From Serripes groenlandicus (Eukaryota > Mollusca > Bivalvia > Cardiida > Cardiidae), in the NCBI GenBank assembly GCA_031761405.1, contig JASEVX010000013.1, positions 54,613,136-54,677,135 on the forward strand: a stretch of 64,000 nt of DNA. The letters run 5' to 3'. The translations under genes were made by a program, and so were the position numbers. Positions 34,767 to 45,239 of this stretch are shown here, piece by piece. Position 1 is the first letter of the stretch. Every line of letters starts with the position of its first letter. The notes under the pieces were generated by a model. It was not told the DNA's origin, ran no database searches, and worked only from the letters and a program-made list of their open reading frames with translations.

Positions 34767-35280
34767 AATGAAAGACCCAAAATTCCTATACATGAGCTAT
34801 TGACTCACTCATTCAAAGTATAATTATTTATCAAACATTGTGGCAAAAGCATAACTTTCTCATAAGGAGCAATTGTTCTTTTGGCGATGTGACCATTTAC
34901 ATCATTTGTTCCAGTCATATTGACTGGTTGAAAAAGGCAGTCGCCAAGTGGTATCAGAAAAGGGCTGATCTATTTGCTTCTTTACCATAATGCAAGTGAT
35001 CGATTTAGGATCATCCTGGCCCTCATGTTTTAACCTCGTTCATTATAAATGTATTCCTTGATTTTCTGAAAGTCTTTACTTTATTATTTTCTGTTCGTAA
35101 TAATAGACGGCAGCAATACGAATTCCAAATATGTTTTGATAATGCAAGAAACATGACATTAACATTATTATTGTCTAGTCAATTACTCACAAATCCCTTT
35201 TTATGGCCAAAGTATGCTCTTTAATTTTTGTTTATAATTATCTTGCGTTTTTTTCGTAAATAGGTAGTACCTATAGATAT
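34767..35280. other. Hv1 intron segment, possible unseen exon
   Basis: A connecting exon between S4 and 35934 must enter in phase 1 and leave in phase 0. I found none that satisfies this. A short open stretch after TTTGTTCCAG at 34914 reads HIDWLKKAVAKWYQKR but does not fit the phases. Confidence 0.3.
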
Positions 35281-35282
35281 AT

Positions 35283-35420
35283 TACCTAACATGTTAATAG
35301 CCACGTATGTTTATTTTACCGAACATGTTTACAGCCACGTGTGGTTATTATACCGAACATGTTTACAGCCACGTGTGGTAATTATACCGAACATGTTAAC
35401 AGTCCTGTGTGGTTATTACG
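35283..35420. repeat. Detached block of the 34-bp array
   Basis: About four units identical in type to 32926-33575 (CCTAACATGTTAATAGCCAC, CAGCCACGTGTGGTTATTAT), including the same terminal variant GTTAACAGTCCTGTGTGG as the array end at 33545. About 1.7 kb with the palindrome element lies between the two blocks. Confidence 0.88.
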
Positions 35421-35570
35421 GCTTAATTACAATGTCTAACACCAACACCTATATTAAGGTGTTGTGTCGCAGATTAAAGATGTAGATAACATTGGAGTAA
35501 TAATTTCACATTCCAGTACAATAAACATCTCAATATTGATCGTTTATGCTTCGTTTGTGATCTTTGTAAC

Positions 35571-35678
35571 AGGAGGCGAAAAGCGTCTATCCGGGTAAGC
35601 CTGCGCGGCATGCTTAGGCTGATCCGCGTCGATGCTTTACGCAGAGTCCACAATGTTGGTTTTCTCGCGGGACGGCTC
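35571..35678. mobile_element. MITE-1, right half
   Basis: GAGGCGAAAAGCGTCTATCC, TGCGCGGCATGCTTAGGCTG and the right TIR ending TTTTCTCGCGGGACGGCTC. The left half is absent. Confidence 0.8.
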
Positions 35679-35933
35679 AAACTTATGTATATACTGTTAA
35701 GCGGACGATTGATTGTGCTGATGACTTTACTGTACATCTACGTTTTCTTTGAACCCGGGTTACATATGTATTCTGTTTTCCATTAATATATAGATCGTGT
35801 TAGTATAGTCGATTTGCACGTCATGGCGGTTTTTGCTTCACATGTATGTATTCTGTAGAATTCCGGTACTTACTGTCATTCTCATTAATATTGTGTTAAC
35901 GAAGAAAAATATCCATGTGATTTTAAATTTCAG

Positions 35934-36006
35934 GAACATTTGAAAAAGGTTGAACAGTTTATGGAAACGGAAGGAATACCACAATGGAAAATAGTACAGC
36001 ATACAC
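35934..36006 (+). CDS. Probable Hv1 C-terminal exon
   Basis: Flanked by ttttaaatttcag|GAACAT and ACAC|gtatgt. Only phase 0 entry is open, giving EHLKKVEQFMETEGIPQWKI then VQHT, a charged amphipathic segment suited to the cytosolic helix after S4. It leaves in phase 1, which fits the terminal exon at 38699. Exon 6 leaves in phase 1 while this one needs phase 0, so at least one intervening exon is missing from my model. Family similarity is too weak to name it from sequence alone. Confidence 0.45.
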
Positions 36007-36436
36007 GTATGTACATGATGTTTTTTATTTATGGTTAACGGTATTGAACGCCGCTTTAAACAGTATTTCTGTAATATAACGTCGTTTCCTGAAAATATGA
36101 TAAGCATTTCGGTATTGATTTATACCTACACCGATGCATAGTCGGTACGCTGTTCCAGGATGCAGTCTTGAGAAACAAGGAATGAAATCACCATTTTAAC
36201 AGTAATGTGTATGACACTGTTCCGAGATCGAACACGTGCTTCCTGCTGAAGAGGTGGACATTCTGACCGCTACACAAAGTGACCCGCGAAACGTTTCGGT
36301 ACAAACCACAATAGCACATGTGCACGCGGCTTTTCAAACAGATCAACCCGAGTTCTGAGCACGATTATCTGAAATTGTTTAACCATGTCTTTACCAAGTT
36401 GAGACCCGCCTTGCATTCGATACATACTAGAACAGA
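36007..36436. other. Hv1 intron, nothing recognised
   Basis: Ordinary AT-rich intron sequence. A degraded SINE B-box-like GATCGAACACGTGC lies at about 36230 (minus strand). Confidence 0.35.
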
Positions 36437-37656
36437 AAACCGAGTAGCATTCAATGTGTTATCGTGATAACCGAGTATGGTTCAATGTTTTAACGTGATA
36501 ACCGAGTAGGGTTCGATGTTTATAACCTAGTAGAGTTCGATGTTTATAACCGAGTAGAGTTCGATGTTTATAACCAAGTAGAGTTCGATGTTTATAACCA
36601 AGTAGAGTTCGATGTTTATAACCGAGTAGAGTTCGATGTTTATAACCGAGAAGGGTTCGATGTTTATAACCGAGTAGGGTTCGATGTTTATAACCGAGTA
36701 GAGTTCGATGTTGATAACGGAGTAGAGTTTGATGTTTAAAACCGAGTAGAGTTTGATGTTTAAAACCGAGTAGAGTTTGATGTTTAAAACCGAGTAGATT
36801 TCGATTTTACAACCGAGTAGAGTTCAATGTTTATAACCGAGTAGGGTTCGATGTTTATAACCGAGTACGGTTCGATGTTTATAACCGAGTAGGGTTCGAT
36901 GTTTATAACCCAGTAAGATCCGATGTTTATAACCGAGTATAGTTCGATGTTTATAACCGAGTAGGGTTCGATGTTTATAACTGAGTAGGGTTCGATATTT
37001 AAAACCGAGTAGGGTTCGATGTTTATAAACGAGTAGGGTTCGATGTTTATAACTGAGTAGGGTTCGATATTTAAAACCGAGTAGGGTTCGATGTTTATAA
37101 CCGAGTAGGGTTCGATGTTTATAACCGAGTAGAGTTCGATGTTTATAACCGAGTAGAGTTCGATGTTTAAAACCGAGGAGAGTGAGATGTTTATAACCGA
37201 GTAGGGGTTCGATGTTTATAACCATGTATAGGTCGATGTTTATAACCGAGTAGGGTTCGATGTTTATAACCGAGTAGGGTTCGATGTTTATAACCGAGTA
37301 GAGTTCGATGTTTATAACCGAGTAGAGTTCGATGTTTAAAACCGAGGAGAGTGAGATGTTTATAACCGAGTAGGGGTTCGATGTTTATAACCATGTATAG
37401 GTCGATGTTTATAACCGAGTAGGGTTCGATGTTTATAAGCAAGTAAGGTTTGATGTTTATAACCGAGTAGGGTTTCGATGTTTATAACCGAGTAAGGTTT
37501 GATGTTTATAACCGAGTAGAGTTCGATGTTTATAACCGAGTAGGGTTCGATGTTTATAACCGAGTAGGGGGTTCGATGTTTATAACCGAGTAAGGTTCGA
37601 TGTTTATAACCGAGTAGAGTTCGATGTTTATAACCGAGTATGGTTCAATGTATTAA
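36437..37656. repeat. 24-bp minisatellite
   Basis: About 50 units of ATAACCGAGTAGGGTTCGAT followed by GTTT. A rare variant pair (AACCGAGGAGAGTGAGATG then ACCATGTATAGGTCGATG) appears twice, 169 bp apart (37171 and 37340), showing a seven-unit block duplication. The minus-strand HRTLLGYK repeat ORFs are by-products of the 24-bp period. Confidence 0.93.
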
Positions 37657-38107
37657 CGCGATAATTGACAAACGTTTCCCTGGATTGAGGTGCGTTTTCG
37701 TTGATAGCGGAAACGTTAAGTCGCAAAAAGACCTCTCTGGGAGTGTCAAACTCCCATTACTTAAATATCATATGACACTGCTAGTTTGGTTTCCAGTTTT
37801 ACCCTCGAGTCTTTGGTTCAACGCGGTAACCAAACTATAAAAATGACGTCACGTCAGCTGTTTGACCATATATACTGTTAGTAACTTGACCATATATAAC
37901 GTTAGTAACTTGACCATATATAACGTCAGTAACTTCGGCACCCAAACCGGCAAATGTCATGAACATTGTTTTCGAAATATACCGAGCAACTCATCACTTT
38001 ATGTATACATAGACTATCTCATTCGTGTTTATTTCATTATCACTTTTAATAAACACTCATTAAAAATCTATATCGAAGTACAAGAGGTGGTCCTACACTT
38101 CTAGCAT
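37657..38107. other. Hv1 intron; three short TTGACCATATATA units
   Basis: At 37860-37935 CTTGACCATATATAACGTTA is repeated three times. No gene is seen. Confidence 0.5.
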
Positions 38108-38265
38108 TTTGTTTGCTTGTTTGTTTGGTGTTTTACGCCGCTTTCATATATCCAGGCGTTTCCTGGATAGGTTACCAGTACTACTGGTCCATTAATCCTG
38201 ACACCAGTAAGTCAGTTGTTGTAATGCTAATCCCATACTCCTGAGCGCAGTGGACTAGCCTTTTG
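38108..38265 (-). mobile_element. SINE-A 3' fragment
   Basis: TTGTTTGGTGTTTTACGCCG (tail), TGGATAGGTTACCAGTACTA, CCTGACACCAGTAAGTCAGT and CTCCTGAGCGC match the complement of SINE-A. The tRNA-like head is missing. Confidence 0.75.
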
Positions 38266-38428
38266 TCAGAATATGCTGTAAGTAACATACACGTACATGC
38301 GGACTGCGAAGACTAAGGTAAACATGTACGTGTACGTCATCACAGACTTACCCGAGTCTTAACTGTACGTATATGTATTAATACTTCAAATCGCATGACG
38401 CGACTTAAATTGATCACTTGTGTCACTT

Positions 38429-38555
38429 AACCCTTTCTCACATACAGACGCTTTCTGATGCCCATACAGCAGACGACTTTTGAAATCATTGTGACAAAAG
38501 TAGAAATTGCTCATAATGAGCAATGTCTACTTTTATCACAATGTTTTCAATTTTA
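38429..38555. mobile_element. MITE-3, partial
   Basis: AACCCTTTCTCACATACAGA, CAGCAGACGACTTTTGAAAT and the core GAAATTGCTCATAATGAGCA followed by its complement. The outer right end is lost. Confidence 0.65.
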
Positions 38556-38698
38556 GTAAACGATTCAAGTTTCATTTGATGGGGTTTGTAATATCTTTAA
38601 CCAAGTATCTTCAGCTGTATATGAGATGTATGTGGGCAAGGTTAAACAAAGAAAACCTGGTGTCGTTGCAATACCGTGTTTCATTTATTTTATTTCAG

Positions 38699-38877
38699 AT
38701 TTCAACAGAAAGAAATCCTCGTTGGTATCAATGGCTTCAATGGCTATGGGGGGAATTCTGAACGGTTTTCTGGACAATAATGCATTCCAACAACCGTTGA
38801 GGTCACTGGAAAATAAAGACATTAAAGAAAACAAAGAAATTAAAGGAAATGATGTCATCAGCCCAAAAAAGGGTTGA
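38699..38877 (+). CDS. Probable Hv1 terminal exon with stop
   Basis: Acceptor tttatttcag|ATTTCAAC, entry phase 1, open for 58 codons to TGA at 38875-38877. The peptide starts (H)FNRKKSSLVSMASMAMGGIL and ends in a lysine/glutamate-rich tail (ENKDIKENKEIKGND). The tail could continue the cytosolic helix, but I see no clear heptad pattern like the Hv1 dimer coiled coil. Phase 1 entry fits both the exon at 35934-36006 and exon 6 directly, so an isoform skipping the middle exon(s) would stay in frame at 341 residues. All three frames are open for some way, which lowers confidence. Confidence 0.5.
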
Positions 38878-39129
38878 AACCATCACAGATATTGACATAT
38901 GTGAAAGCGGAAATAACGTGTCTGATAAAAATATTGTGTGAAACTTAACTAAAACGAAATGCCAGTTATTATATTCGGAATGCTTCATGTAAAACGGGTG
39001 TTCCTGCATGTTAAAACAATTTGCTTAGAATGCGTCTTTTGCCTTAAAAATATAGTGTTAAGATTCAAAGACTCTTTCTTAAAATCAATGTTTGATTAAT
39101 CGCATTTTCATTGCAAACCAAACATTTAT

Positions 39130-39135
39130 ATTAAA
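39130..39135 (+). promoter_or_regulatory. Possible polyadenylation signal (ATTAAA)
   Basis: ATTAAA about 250 bp after the putative stop. An AATAAA at 39260 lies inside the hairpin element and is an alternative. Weak evidence. Confidence 0.25.
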
Positions 39136-39150
39136 CATTAATATATAGGA

Positions 39151-39294
39151 TCTGACATGAGTTGTCAGTTTTTATCAAGTTTTATTAAACGAGTTCAAGA
39201 AATGTGTTATTAAGCGCGAGCCTTTGGCGAGCTTGATAACACATTTCTTGGACGAGTTTAATAAAACTTTATGAAATGACAACGAATGTCAGAT
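39151..39294. mobile_element. 144-bp hairpin element after the gene
   Basis: TCTGACATGAGTTGTCAGTT..GAAATGTGTTATTAAGC pairs with GCTTGATAACACATTTCTTG..ATGTCAGA. Arms are about 65 bp and the loop is short. It may lie in the 3' untranslated region of the Hv1 transcript. Confidence 0.65.
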
Positions 39295-39715
39295 TCTTTT
39301 TATCACATGACGAAACACAAACAAAGAATATCGGTTTTTCGCTGTCAGAAAGAAGTCCCAACATGTTATACTTAACAGACTGGTAACTAATCACACACAA
39401 AGATATCTTTATGACCGATAATGGTCTCGTTTCTTCGTCCATCTATCGTGACGTTTGTGTTTACCGGGTACACGTTCTCAGCCATGTTGTGAACATTTGC
39501 GGATGAATACACACATAGTGATTCGTTCATGTTATATTACACGTGTCATATATAAAGAAATACATAATGGGTATATTACATCGGATACAAGCATTGTCAT
39601 GTGATAAATGTCACTATTATATGGTACCCTGATCATCACGTGATTATTAAAGTGACATTAAACAACTCTCGTCTCGTCTCGTAACTATGAGGTATTGTAG
39701 TATGTTCCATATATA
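39295..39715. other. Intergenic, nothing recognised
   Basis: AT-rich DNA without array, hairpin or plausible exon. Confidence 0.3.
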
Positions 39716-39717
39716 AA

Positions 39718-40068
39718 GGACCACCTCGGTGGTGTAGTGGTAGAGCGTCTTCTCGGGTGCGGGGGGAGGGGGGGTGGGGGGGTTGCGGGTTCGATCCCCG
39801 GTCGGGTCATACCAAAGACTTGTACAAAAGAAATGAAAGTAATGGCTGTTCTCCTTAGCGATTAGGGTTGTGGGGTAACATGTAGCATAAGACTGACTGG
39901 CTGGTGTAAGGAATAAATGGACCAGAAGTGCTGGTAACTTACACAGAATCAAAGCACTGAAAGCGCTGATGGTATAGGGGGCATATGTAAGTTGAAAACA
40001 TATGGCATAGATCATATGGACAAACATTGTTGAAACAATGAAACAATGACCTTTAAACAAACCAAACC
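39718..40068 (+). mobile_element. SINE-A with G-rich expansion in the head
   Basis: The head ACCTCGGTGGTGTAGTGGTA GAGCG and B box GGTTCGATCCCCGGTCGGGT are separated by a run of mostly G (about 39760-39785). The body follows with TGGTGTAAGGAATAAATGG and AGTGCTGGTAACTTAC, and the end is diverged. It is the best-preserved SINE-A head in the window, but the G run rules out a functional tRNA. Confidence 0.8.
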
Positions 40069-40879
40069 AAAAATGTTTGAAGCAACACATATTGCCTGCC
40101 AATAACATATACCTCATTTGTCAAAGTTTTACCCTTTTCTTGTATAAACAAAATATCGAAGGACAAAAGATTGACAAAAAAAAACCGAGCAGCTACCCTT
40201 AATTAAAATATTTCTAGTTCAGAAATCACTAAAGATCCACAATGTATATTGTAATCATGCTGATAAATGAAAGACGATCGAAAGCATGATAGAGTTATGT
40301 TTCTTTTGCACTGCACAATTGCAGCTCTGAGTTTCCTATACACCAAGTCTTAAATTGATATATTGGACATATATTGAGACAATAACCGAAGAAATGAAAA
40401 AAATGAGTTTACACCTAAAAAACATTAGATTTGACGAAGTACAAAGCTTGGGGAAGCACTCATTAACGAAAAAGGGAATTTCACGGAACGCATGTGTTGC
40501 ATATAATAAGTGAGAACATTGAAAGACAAAAATATACACACTCCAAACGCAGCATGCTAAATTTATGGTAATGGTGCACTGCAAATCTGTAGGTCATAAG
40601 TTACCTACAAACCAAGTTTGAAATTGATACAATGAAAGTTAATTGAGACAATCGCTGAACTAAATAAGGAAAAATGGAGATAACTGAAATCAAAGCGCTG
40701 AAGGCACTGCATTTCTTTGGGTACACCTACCTGTACACTTATTGAGTTTCCATGATATATTACATTAACATATATGTATGCATTGTGATGGAAATGGTTG
40801 GAAACCATATACAATTAGGTGGAAGTTTAAACAGCACTAAGTAAAAACTCATGCCAATGCCAAATTCATCAGTGTATAT

Positions 40880-41874
40880 AAAAACAAGAGGGCCATGATG
40901 GCCCTATATCGCTCACCTGGTTTAATAGAACTTCAAGTTTTCAGAGCTTTTACCCTTTACATAATAAGGAATGTAAGCTCAGCACGCAAAAGCTGTGCTT
41001 TATGAAGTAAAGAAACTATTAGTTTCCCTCTTTCTTACATACAAATAATATTTAAGATTCTATCAGTTTTGTCAAGTGAAAACATTACCCAATAAACTGT
41101 CAATCAAACAGACAAGATTACTTCAGCAGATGACAATAAGAAAGTATCTGTGATGTGGCATCTGATCTTTTTCAAATCAAAACATCTCATGCTCAGACTA
41201 ATATTGGTGGTAATAAACCATATAGTGAGTCGATCAATTCTTAACACATAAACACAGAGAATGAATTCACCAATCTTTTATATTTTTATTATTATTTTTA
41301 AATATTACTTTTGGGAAACAGGCTGGATACATGTATCACCATTACTCATTATAATAAGGTGACAGTCTAAAACACTGACAAATTAAGTAGACCCAGATCA
41401 GAAAGCAATACTCCTCTAAAATGGGTATGCATACTGTACCAATTTCAGTTCATACTACTTGTGTCAACACATTTTAAAATGCATGCATCAACCTTGAACA
41501 ATAAATTGGGTTTCATGCCATTTCAACAGTATATGGGTTATATCTAAGTATAACTGTGCTTATACATACTACAATTAAATTAGTATTGCTAAGAAATGTG
41601 CAGTACACTATGACCTGCTGTGGACAGAAATCCAGACTGCCTTTTCAAAGAGCAATGCAACAGTTCTAGTTATTCACACATGCGAATAATTAGAACTGCT
41701 GCATGGCTGTTTCCTTGATGCGCTATTAAAATGTGTTTACTTTTCATAACAAGAGGTTCATGATGGCCCTATATTGCTCACCTGATTAATTAGATTGTTA
41801 ATGTGTTTAAAACAACCATGTTTTTTAAGAAACATTTGTGCCAAATTTTAACAGTTTACAATTTACATATAAGG
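40880..41874. repeat. Dispersed GGGCCATGATGGCCC repeats and flanks
   Basis: AACAAGAGGGCCATGATGGC..CCTATATCGCTCACCTGG occurs at about 40882 and diverged at 41749; related starts are at 14648 and 43218. Each begins with a small palindrome, GGGCCATGATGGCCC. They probably mark ends of one dispersed family; its nature is not clear here. Confidence 0.55.
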
Positions 41875-42680
41875 ACAAGAGGCCCATGAGGGCCTTTGGT
41901 CAAACGGAAACAAGCTCTCATGCATACATAGATACTGTATAAGTTTGGTAATCATTGGAATGAATGTATATTGTTTTATGGCGCATAGACAGCTAAGGTC
42001 ATTTAGCGCACAATTAAATTTTATTATTCATGATCCCTGGATAAACAAATCAGTACTAGGTTAGAAAATGTGCCTTGCCCAAGGGCACTCCACTATGACC
42101 GAATTGCCGCAACTGGGGATCGAACCAGGGACACCCTGTTTCGAAATCATCGACGCTGACCACTCGAGCACAGCAAATTCCTAGTAATCATTGGAACGTA
42201 AATGATGACTCTATCATGTTCACAAGGTCAATTATAGCAATTCAGCCAATTTAAAGGGTCATAATCCTGACATGCATAAATGGTTTTCGAAAGGAACCAA
42301 GCTCTCACAGATATCTAGCTACTGAATAAGTTTGGTAAGCACCAGGTGATAAATAATGATTTATTGTGCTCACAAGGTCAATTATAACTATTTTCCTGAT
42401 TTTAAAGGGCCATAGTCGTGTCATGCATAAACATATCTGGCTGATCTCCGAAAGGAGCCAAGCTGTCACAGATATCTAGCTATTGAATAAGTTTGATAAA
42501 CATAAGATAATGAATGAAGCTTTTATCGCGTTCACAAGGTCAATTATAACAATCTTGCCAATTTTAAAGGGCCATAATCCAGTTGTGCATTGATGGACCT
42601 GACTGGTTTACGAAAGGAACCGAGCTCTGGATAAGTTTGATATAAATCTGATTAAAATAAGAGTTTATCGTGTTATTAAG
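41875..42680. repeat. About four diverged units of 120 bp, SINE inside
   Basis: Units share AAGGTCAATTATA..CAAT, TTTAAAGGGCCATAATCC, GAAAGGAACCAAGCTCTCAC and AGCTA-TGAATAAGTTTGGT (starts near 41875, 42225, 42345 and 42465). The first unit is interrupted by the SINE-C at 41961. No protein is encoded. Confidence 0.7.
41961..42183 (-). mobile_element. SINE-C with 13-bp target duplication
   Basis: Complement of SINE-C: TATTGTTTTATGGCGCATAG, TCATGATCCCTGGATAAACA, TGCCTTGCCCAAGGGCACTC, GGGGATCGAACC (B box). GTAATCATTGGAA is found on both sides (41948-41960 and 42184-42196). It shares the long 3' end (GCGCATAGACAGCTAAGGTC) with the nested copy at 21720, so these two form a subfamily. Confidence 0.9.
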
Positions 42681-42683
42681 AAA

Positions 42684-44150
42684 TTGTGGACGTATGGCAG
42701 ACAAAGTGTGATTACAATATCTCACCTTGTCACTATGTGACAGGTGAGCAGATAAACGCATCAGAGAAATGAATAACAGATCTGCCAAAGCAAAAATAAT
42801 TGTATCATTATATATCTATTGACCACTTGAAAACATCAATAACTCTTTACGATAAACATCAATCTGAGCATGCATATTATCTGATCAATCAGATCAAATT
42901 GCACAAAGGTGGAGATTTGTTTGAATGTATTCTAGTCTCAAAGACCTTTGTTTCTGTTACAGAATGACACTCAACTATGCTACTTAAACTGTTTCATTGT
43001 GTGCTTATAGAAATACAGCAAACAGTGTTTATACACATATCCATTTACATCAAAATTTAAGACCAAGATTAGTAAAACATGCAGGTTTACAACATAGGAG
43101 CAAGTTTTAGTGTTACTCAAAATGAACATTTGTTTTCAAAGTGACTCTAAATGTTCATTTTTATAGCATTGCAAGCTTTGTTGTAACATTTTGAAAGTTG
43201 AATTGTAGAACAGTTAACAAGAGGGCCAAGATGGCCCTAAATCATGCACTCTTAGTGATAGTAAATTAGCAACAAATATTTAACTGCAAATATCTGTGAA
43301 AATTTGAACAGGAGCTCATGTATATGATATTGCAAGGAATGGACACTCTGTTAAAGAAATAGCTTATCAGTAAAGGTCATTTGTTTCTTGAAATGTAACA
43401 AGTTTTGTCGTTTTGTACCTTTCCTAATGCCACATTGCTGCCCTGTTTGTCAACAAAATCAATAAGGCTTCAACAGATTTTGTAAGAGGATCACTTTAAG
43501 AACATTACTGCCAAAATATCTTGGAATCTGACCAATGAACTTTATTGAGGAAAAGGTTTTGAAAGTTTGGGTACTTTTCTCAATTTCTGATGATGCAGCA
43601 ATCAAAGTTCTACACATAATGCCTACACAGATTGTAAGTTTTTGAAGAGATTAAAAAACACCCATCAAAGAAAAATTCCTATAAAGTTACCTTGAAATTG
43701 GTAGAGTGGAATGGTAGGGGTTGTCATTTGTAGGTAAAGGTTCAATTTACCCCTTTTGTAATGACGCATGGTTGCTATGATTTTGTAACCAATCACAACA
43801 GCTTGAACAAATTCAAAAACTGTATTATGGTAAACAATTTTTTTTATCTAAGGACACGTTGTTCAATAAAAATTATTATAAGCAACATGTCAAAGTCCAT
43901 ACAGCAAACTTAAAACAAACGTACCATGTTTCGGTTATAATTTGGATTTACACCATTTCAACAGTATTTCAGTTATATACCGAAACCATTTAACTTAACC
44001 CTTTACCACTGCAACAATTTTGCGACAGATTAATACAGTGATTGTATTAAGTAGTAAATCGTATTCGTTTTGTTTGTGCAAGTATTGAATTTGAGAATGA
44101 ATTCTCCTTTAGGCATTCAGAAAAATTAATATAGTCTCTTTCATCACAAC
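42684..44150. other. Intergenic, no gene recognised
   Basis: Apart from the dispersed AACAAGAGGGCCAAGATGGC motif at about 43218, nothing stands out. No ORF above 75 codons and no array. Confidence 0.35.
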
Positions 44151-44189
44151 ATAATGTCTACAATTTATCACAGTTATTAAATTTAGATG

Positions 44190-45032
44190 GTTCAATGTTT
44201 TTAATAAATATCACTGGCGATGCTTTAGTATCTGATTTGGCTCTTGTATGATTCAATGAGGAAGTTAGCGATTGATTTAGAGTCAATATTTCTCATCATT
44301 GTTTTTAGAGTGTTGTTATCACTGTCCTGCCCTAAGATGTCACCAAAATGTTTATGTCGTAGTTCCTTGTAGCCTAGGCACGACACAAGGAAGTGTGTCT
44401 TGTCTTACGTGTCCTTGGTTACAGGTTCTTCTATCTAGTGGTACTCGGGTCTCCTGTATCACTCCAATTCTATGGATAGTGGGAAAACACAGCATCTGAA
44501 TCACACCAATGCGGATCTTTGTTTTATTGACAATTGTCTATCTACATATTGCTCAGTTTTAAAGCAGTCTTTGAACAGTTTATACGTCTGCAGCTTTCGC
44601 GATTGATGTAACCCATCTCTCCAGCTTGTTTCCAGCTTGTGTCTCATACTAAGGTTCAAACACTTAATTATGTATTCACGCGACACATCTTTTATGGTAT
44701 AAACATCAAAAAGGTTTATGAGGTAGTTGTCCTCCAGTATTTGCTTAACGTCTGCCACGTGTCCCCTGAAAGGGTTGTTTTGCCTTTATCCCAGACAAAA
44801 CGCAATGTGCAACGCGTGAAACAGGTAAGCAAGATAGTCTATGCCAAAGACAAATTATATCAGTGTCTTCTGTAGAGTGGGCTATTAAGTCCTGTTTCAC
44901 CGTCCAGGGCAATAAAAGAAGTTTGCTTTCGATGCCCAGAAATGTTTGTATAGCCATGTGTTGGAGTTTGTTCATGTCGTCACAGTTTTTAAATCCCCAA
45001 ACACCAGCTGTGTAGGGAAACAATTGGAACAG
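44190..45032 (-). pseudogene. Decayed LINE reverse transcriptase C-terminus
   Basis: Read on the minus strand, 45023-44745 encodes FPYTAGVWGFKNCDDMNKLQ then HMAIQTFLGI, the type of segment that follows the palm domain in non-LTR retrotransposon reverse transcriptases (Y.AG.WG, then Q....R/I..FLG). A frameshift leads into 44758-44501 (TYKLFKDCFKTEQYVDR..RSAL). A further broken frame carries VPLDRRTC and a tail to about 44190, like the cysteine-containing C-terminal region of Jockey/CR1-type elements. The catalytic palm (YADD region), endonuclease and 5' part are absent, and stops or frameshifts separate the blocks. It is a dead, 5'-truncated insertion. The clade is uncertain. The placement of Y-AG-WG before FLG is what convinces me. 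Confidence 0.65.
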
Positions 45033-45239
45033 TTTGATTGTTTACAGCCTTCAGATCCAATGGACCACAATTTTCTGACTTTGGCTATGATAGCTCCATC
45101 CGATCCATCCTTCTGGGAACTTCTGTCACATTGGAAATTTATAAATGATGTGTTACAGCACTGGAATATAAAACAAAAGGTTAATAAATTAAATGTTCAA
45201 GATACTTTTTCGCCTTTTTACCCAATTGTGTGAAATTCA

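Noticed and set aside
34914..34989. Possible Hv1 exon reading HIDWLKKAVAKWYQKRADLF
   Set aside because: The peptide looks helical and basic, but from exon 6 (phase 1) the TTTGTTCCAG acceptor gives a stop within six codons, and the available donors leave in phase 2 rather than 0.
36824..37442. Minus-strand HRTLLGYK repeat ORFs
   Set aside because: An artefact of the 24-bp array within an Hv1 intron.
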